Part shown: in pieces, positions 4,182 to 6,052 of the stretch
Position numbering within the stretch: the stretch's first letter is position 1
Layout of the letters: each line of letters opens with the position of its first letter
Assembly: GCA_016840305.1 (NCBI GenBank)
Contig: JAEOSP010000255.1
Location: 1 to 6,052 of the forward strand
Reading direction: 5' to 3'
Length of the DNA stretch: 6,052 bases
From: Candidatus Hodarchaeota archaeon
Lineage (GTDB): Archaea; Asgardarchaeota; Heimdallarchaeia; Hodarchaeales; Hodarchaeaceae
Notes under the pieces: generated by a model
What the model was told of the DNA's origin: nothing
Database searches by the model: none
The model's input: only the letters and a program-made list of their open reading frames with translations
Translations under genes and position numbers: made by a program

Positions 4182-5228
4182 ATGTCATCAATTAGGTTTA
4201 TTGTTAATTCATTGGCGAAAAAGCACTCCAACGGGAGATTTCATCCTGAATCACCTCACAGAATTGAAGTAATGGAAGAATGGATAACCTCTCAATCTAA
4301 TAAGCAAATTACTTTCGAGATTTCTGATGAACATGCAAAAAGTGATGAAATTTTATCTACACATACTACTGACCATTATGAGCTTATCGAAAAGACTAAA
4401 AATCTAGATTCACACTTTTATTTTACTGCAGATACAGCAGCAAATAGCTATTCTTTTGATGCGTCAATGCAAGCAGTTCATGTGGGAAAAAAAGCAGTCT
4501 GGGATAGCAATGTCAATGAATCTATCTTCGCTTTAATAAGACCCCCAGGTCATCATGCGACTAGATTTGGCCCCCAAGGCTTTTGTTTATTTAATAACAT
4601 CGCTATTGGTACAGGATTAGCCATACAACAAAAAAAATATCAGCGTATAGCTATTATAGATTTTGATCAGCATTTTGGAAATGGAACGGCATATATTCAT
4701 GAGAAAAATCCTAATATCCTATATATTAGCACTCACGCGGATCCAAGGATTTCTTATCCTGGCTGTGGATTTTCTGATGAAATAGGAAAGGAGGATGGCC
4801 GTGGTTTCAACATTCCAATCCCTTTAGGATATAGAGCTTCAGAAGCAGACTTAAAACTCGCTTTTGAATCTCTTATAAAACCAATAATTTATCAATTTAA
4901 ACCAGAATTCCTAGCAATAAGCGCAGGGTTTGATGCATATGAAAAAGATCCTATTGGAGTGTTAGGGGTTACAATGGAAGGATTTGGTTACATTGGAAAT
5001 CAAATGAACGAAATCACAAAATCCTTGAAAATACCTTTTGCAAATTTCCTTGAAGGTGGATATAACATCGATCGCTTATCTGATTTGTTAGCTGCATATA
5101 CTATCCCTTTAATTGATGATGAGGCAAAAGAAATAAGATTAGATAATTCTATTCGTCCAAAACCTGAAACACAAGTAACCATTCAAAAATCTATTAATTT
5201 ACTCAAAGACTATTGGTCAATGTATTGA
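4182..5228 (+). CDS. Histone-deacetylase-family zinc amidohydrolase
   Basis: A complete 348-residue member of the arginase/deacetylase fold, most like class II HDACs and prokaryotic acetyl-lysine or acetylpolyamine amidohydrolases. The N-terminus has HPESPHRIE (21-29), the family's HPE-P-R motif. RPPGHHA (120-126) contains the catalytic His pair H124/H125. GFCLFNNIAIG (133-143) is conserved core. DFDQHFGNGT (160-169) supplies zinc ligands D162 and H164, and SAGFDAYEKDPIG (247-259) supplies D251. LEGGYN (289-294) supplies the transition-state Tyr at 293. All catalytic residues are present, so it should be active. The usual DxHHGNG has Phe165 in place of the second His. The substrate may be acetylated chromatin proteins, metabolic enzymes or polyamines; the sequence does not decide. 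It is single-gene, flanked by an upstream promoter and a T8 terminator. Confidence 0.93.
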   Translation: MSSIRFIVNSLAKKHSNGRFHPESPHRIEVMEEWITSQSNKQITFEISDEHAKSDEILSTHTTDHYELIEKTKNLDSHFYFTADTAANSYSFDASMQAVHVGKKAVWDSNVNESIFALIRPPGHHATRFGPQGFCLFNNIAIGTGLAIQQKKYQRIAIIDFDQHFGNGTAYIHEKNPNILYISTHADPRISYPGCGFSDEIGKEDGRGFNIPIPLGYRASEADLKLAFESLIKPIIYQFKPEFLAISAGFDAYEKDPIGVLGVTMEGFGYIGNQMNEITKSLKIPFANFLEGGYNIDRLSDLLAAYTIPLIDDEAKEIRLDNSIRPKPETQVTIQKSINLLKDYWSMY

Positions 5229-5254
5229 TTCAATGTTTTCCAACGATAAATCCA

Positions 5255-5262
5255 TTTTTTTT
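5255..5262 (+). terminator. T8 terminator of the deacetylase-like gene
   Basis: Eight consecutive T follow the stop codon by 26 bp, a typical archaeal termination tract without a hairpin. Confidence 0.55.
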
Positions 5263-5436
5263 ACTATAACTTGGCCAAGAATTTAAACCTCAAATTTCTC
5301 TAACTTCTAATGGAAGGATCCGATGATGCCTCTAGCCCTTCTGATTATGATAGCTTATAATGGATATCATTGAATGATGAGGATCTTGAGTATTGAGGCT
5401 CCTTCCCCTAATAATTTAGATACATCTAACTTATTA

Positions 5437-5886
5437 CTATTCTTGTTCACGAATCTGGGTACTACTTAGTTTATTTCTTTCCTCAGAAACCACGAATGGA
5501 ATAAGAATAATAGTTAAAGGGTCTTTCTTTATAGATTTTCTAATAACATTGATTTTTAGAGCTCCTGAATATGTCTCTTGTGATACTATTATTGCTTCTA
5601 AATCTGATTCACTTGCATGTTTAACATCTTTTCCTAGAGAATCAATTTCAACAATAGTTAGTGATTTATTTCGAAATTTTACATGCTTAGCTAAGCTTAG
5701 TGCACGTTTAGAATATTTTTGTATTTTTTTTCTAAATTTCTTAGGATTTATATCTAAATATTTATCAGAAATCAATCCTACATGTACTTGATCGCTATAA
5801 TAGCAAGAAATATCTAGAAATAGAGCATGACCTTCATGAAAATGATCAAAAGTTCCCCCTAATCCTACAGAATTAAATTTAGTCAC
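5437..5886 (-). CDS. coaD: Phosphopantetheine adenylyltransferase, archaeal type
   Basis: A 149-residue nucleotidyltransferase that joins 4'-phosphopantetheine and ATP to give dephospho-CoA and pyrophosphate, the penultimate step of CoA synthesis. The N-terminal VGLGGTFDHFHEGH (7-20) includes the HxGH-type motif H17-E-G-H20 that binds ATP phosphates. VGLISDKYL (36-44) is the family's VG-x-SD segment. IVSQETYSGALKIN (100-113) and SSTQIR (141-146, the ISST-x-IR motif) complete the ATP site. The sequence order and length fit the archaeal/eukaryotic-like PPAT group rather than bacterial CoaD. The start is GTG at 5886, preceded by GGAAG about 5-9 nt upstream on the minus strand, and the core motif begins at residue 7, as expected. 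It converges on the deacetylase-like gene across 208 bp. Confidence 0.92.
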   Translation of the reverse strand: MTKFNSVGLGGTFDHFHEGHALFLDISCYYSDQVHVGLISDKYLDINPKKFRKKIQKYSKRALSLAKHVKFRNKSLTIVEIDSLGKDVKHASESDLEAIIVSQETYSGALKINVIRKSIKKDPLTIILIPFVVSEERNKLSSTQIREQE

Positions 5887-5958
5887 AGATCTTCCAGCTC
5901 AATCAAGTAAATTGAATCTATTAACGAAAATTGTACTCAAAGAAAAATTTTTGTATTC

Positions 5959-5968
5959 TTTATAATAA
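5959..5968 (-). promoter_or_regulatory. Probable TATA box of coaD
   Basis: On the minus strand TTATTATAAA would start transcription near 5935, about 49 nt before the GTG start of coaD. The plus strand (TTTATAATAA) is equally TATA-like and could drive a gene beyond the right edge. The remaining bases 5969-6052 show only very short reading frames and no RNA gene that I can recognise. Confidence 0.4.
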
Positions 5969-6052
5969 CCTATGAATTGCTAGGAAGGAATAGATTCTAC
6001 TTTTCGAGGACACGATGAGCAAAGATGATTCGGGGTGCAAATAAGTAGAGAA

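Noticed and set aside
5000..5791. Frames 5000-5182 (minus) inside the deacetylase-like gene and 5549-5791 (plus) inside coaD
   Set aside because: They are antisense shadows of genes with intact family motifs and have no independent start signals.
6015..6052. Possible short plus-strand gene after the TATA-like element at 5959-5968
   Set aside because: The frame from ATG at 6015 ends after nine codons, and a second ATG at 6025 ends after seven; the minus strand is open to the edge in several frames but too briefly to judge.

Overview
This is an AT-rich archaeal chromosome segment. The archaeal assignment rests on an FtsZ1-type FtsZ, an archaeal-type phosphopantetheine adenylyltransferase, the start of an archaeal-type AAA ATPase, a tRNA gene with a bulge-helix-bulge intron and no encoded CCA, TATA-like boxes about 25-30 bp upstream of likely transcription starts, and T-run terminators. 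The phylum cannot be fixed from the window. FtsZ argues against FtsZ-lacking crenarchaeal orders such as Sulfolobales and Thermoproteales. A lineage that mixes euryarchaeal-like division genes with unusual tRNA introns (for example Asgard or deep TACK) is possible, but that is inference.

Layout. Positions 1-358 (minus strand) hold the 5' part of an AAA ATPase gene, cut by the window edge just before its Walker A region. Positions 577-679 (plus) hold tRNA-Pro(GGG), interrupted in the T-loop by a 28-nt intron with a textbook bulge-helix-bulge fold. Positions 882-2153 (plus) encode FtsZ. HypB (2258-2908, minus) and HypA (2978-3352, plus) are arranged head to head across a 69-bp spacer. An unrecognised 161-residue protein (3374-3859, minus) follows. 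After an AT-rich spacer of 322 bp comes a histone-deacetylase-family hydrolase (4182-5228, plus). CoaD-type phosphopantetheine adenylyltransferase (5437-5886, minus) is last. The final 166 bp hold a probable promoter and no convincing gene.

How the parts work together. Most are single-gene units: neighbours alternate in strand and are separated by T-runs, so this is core chromosome rather than an island. HypA and HypB form one functional pair for nickel delivery to a [NiFe] hydrogenase (or another nickel enzyme) encoded elsewhere. FtsZ is the division GTPase. CoaD makes dephospho-CoA. The deacetylase-like enzyme could act on protein acetyl-lysine or acetylpolyamines. I see no mobile element, CRISPR array, phage gene or defence gene.

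The most noteworthy feature is the tRNA-Pro intron. It interrupts the T-loop between positions 59 and 60, its central helix is built from T-loop bases, and it is flanked by a 7-nt direct duplication.
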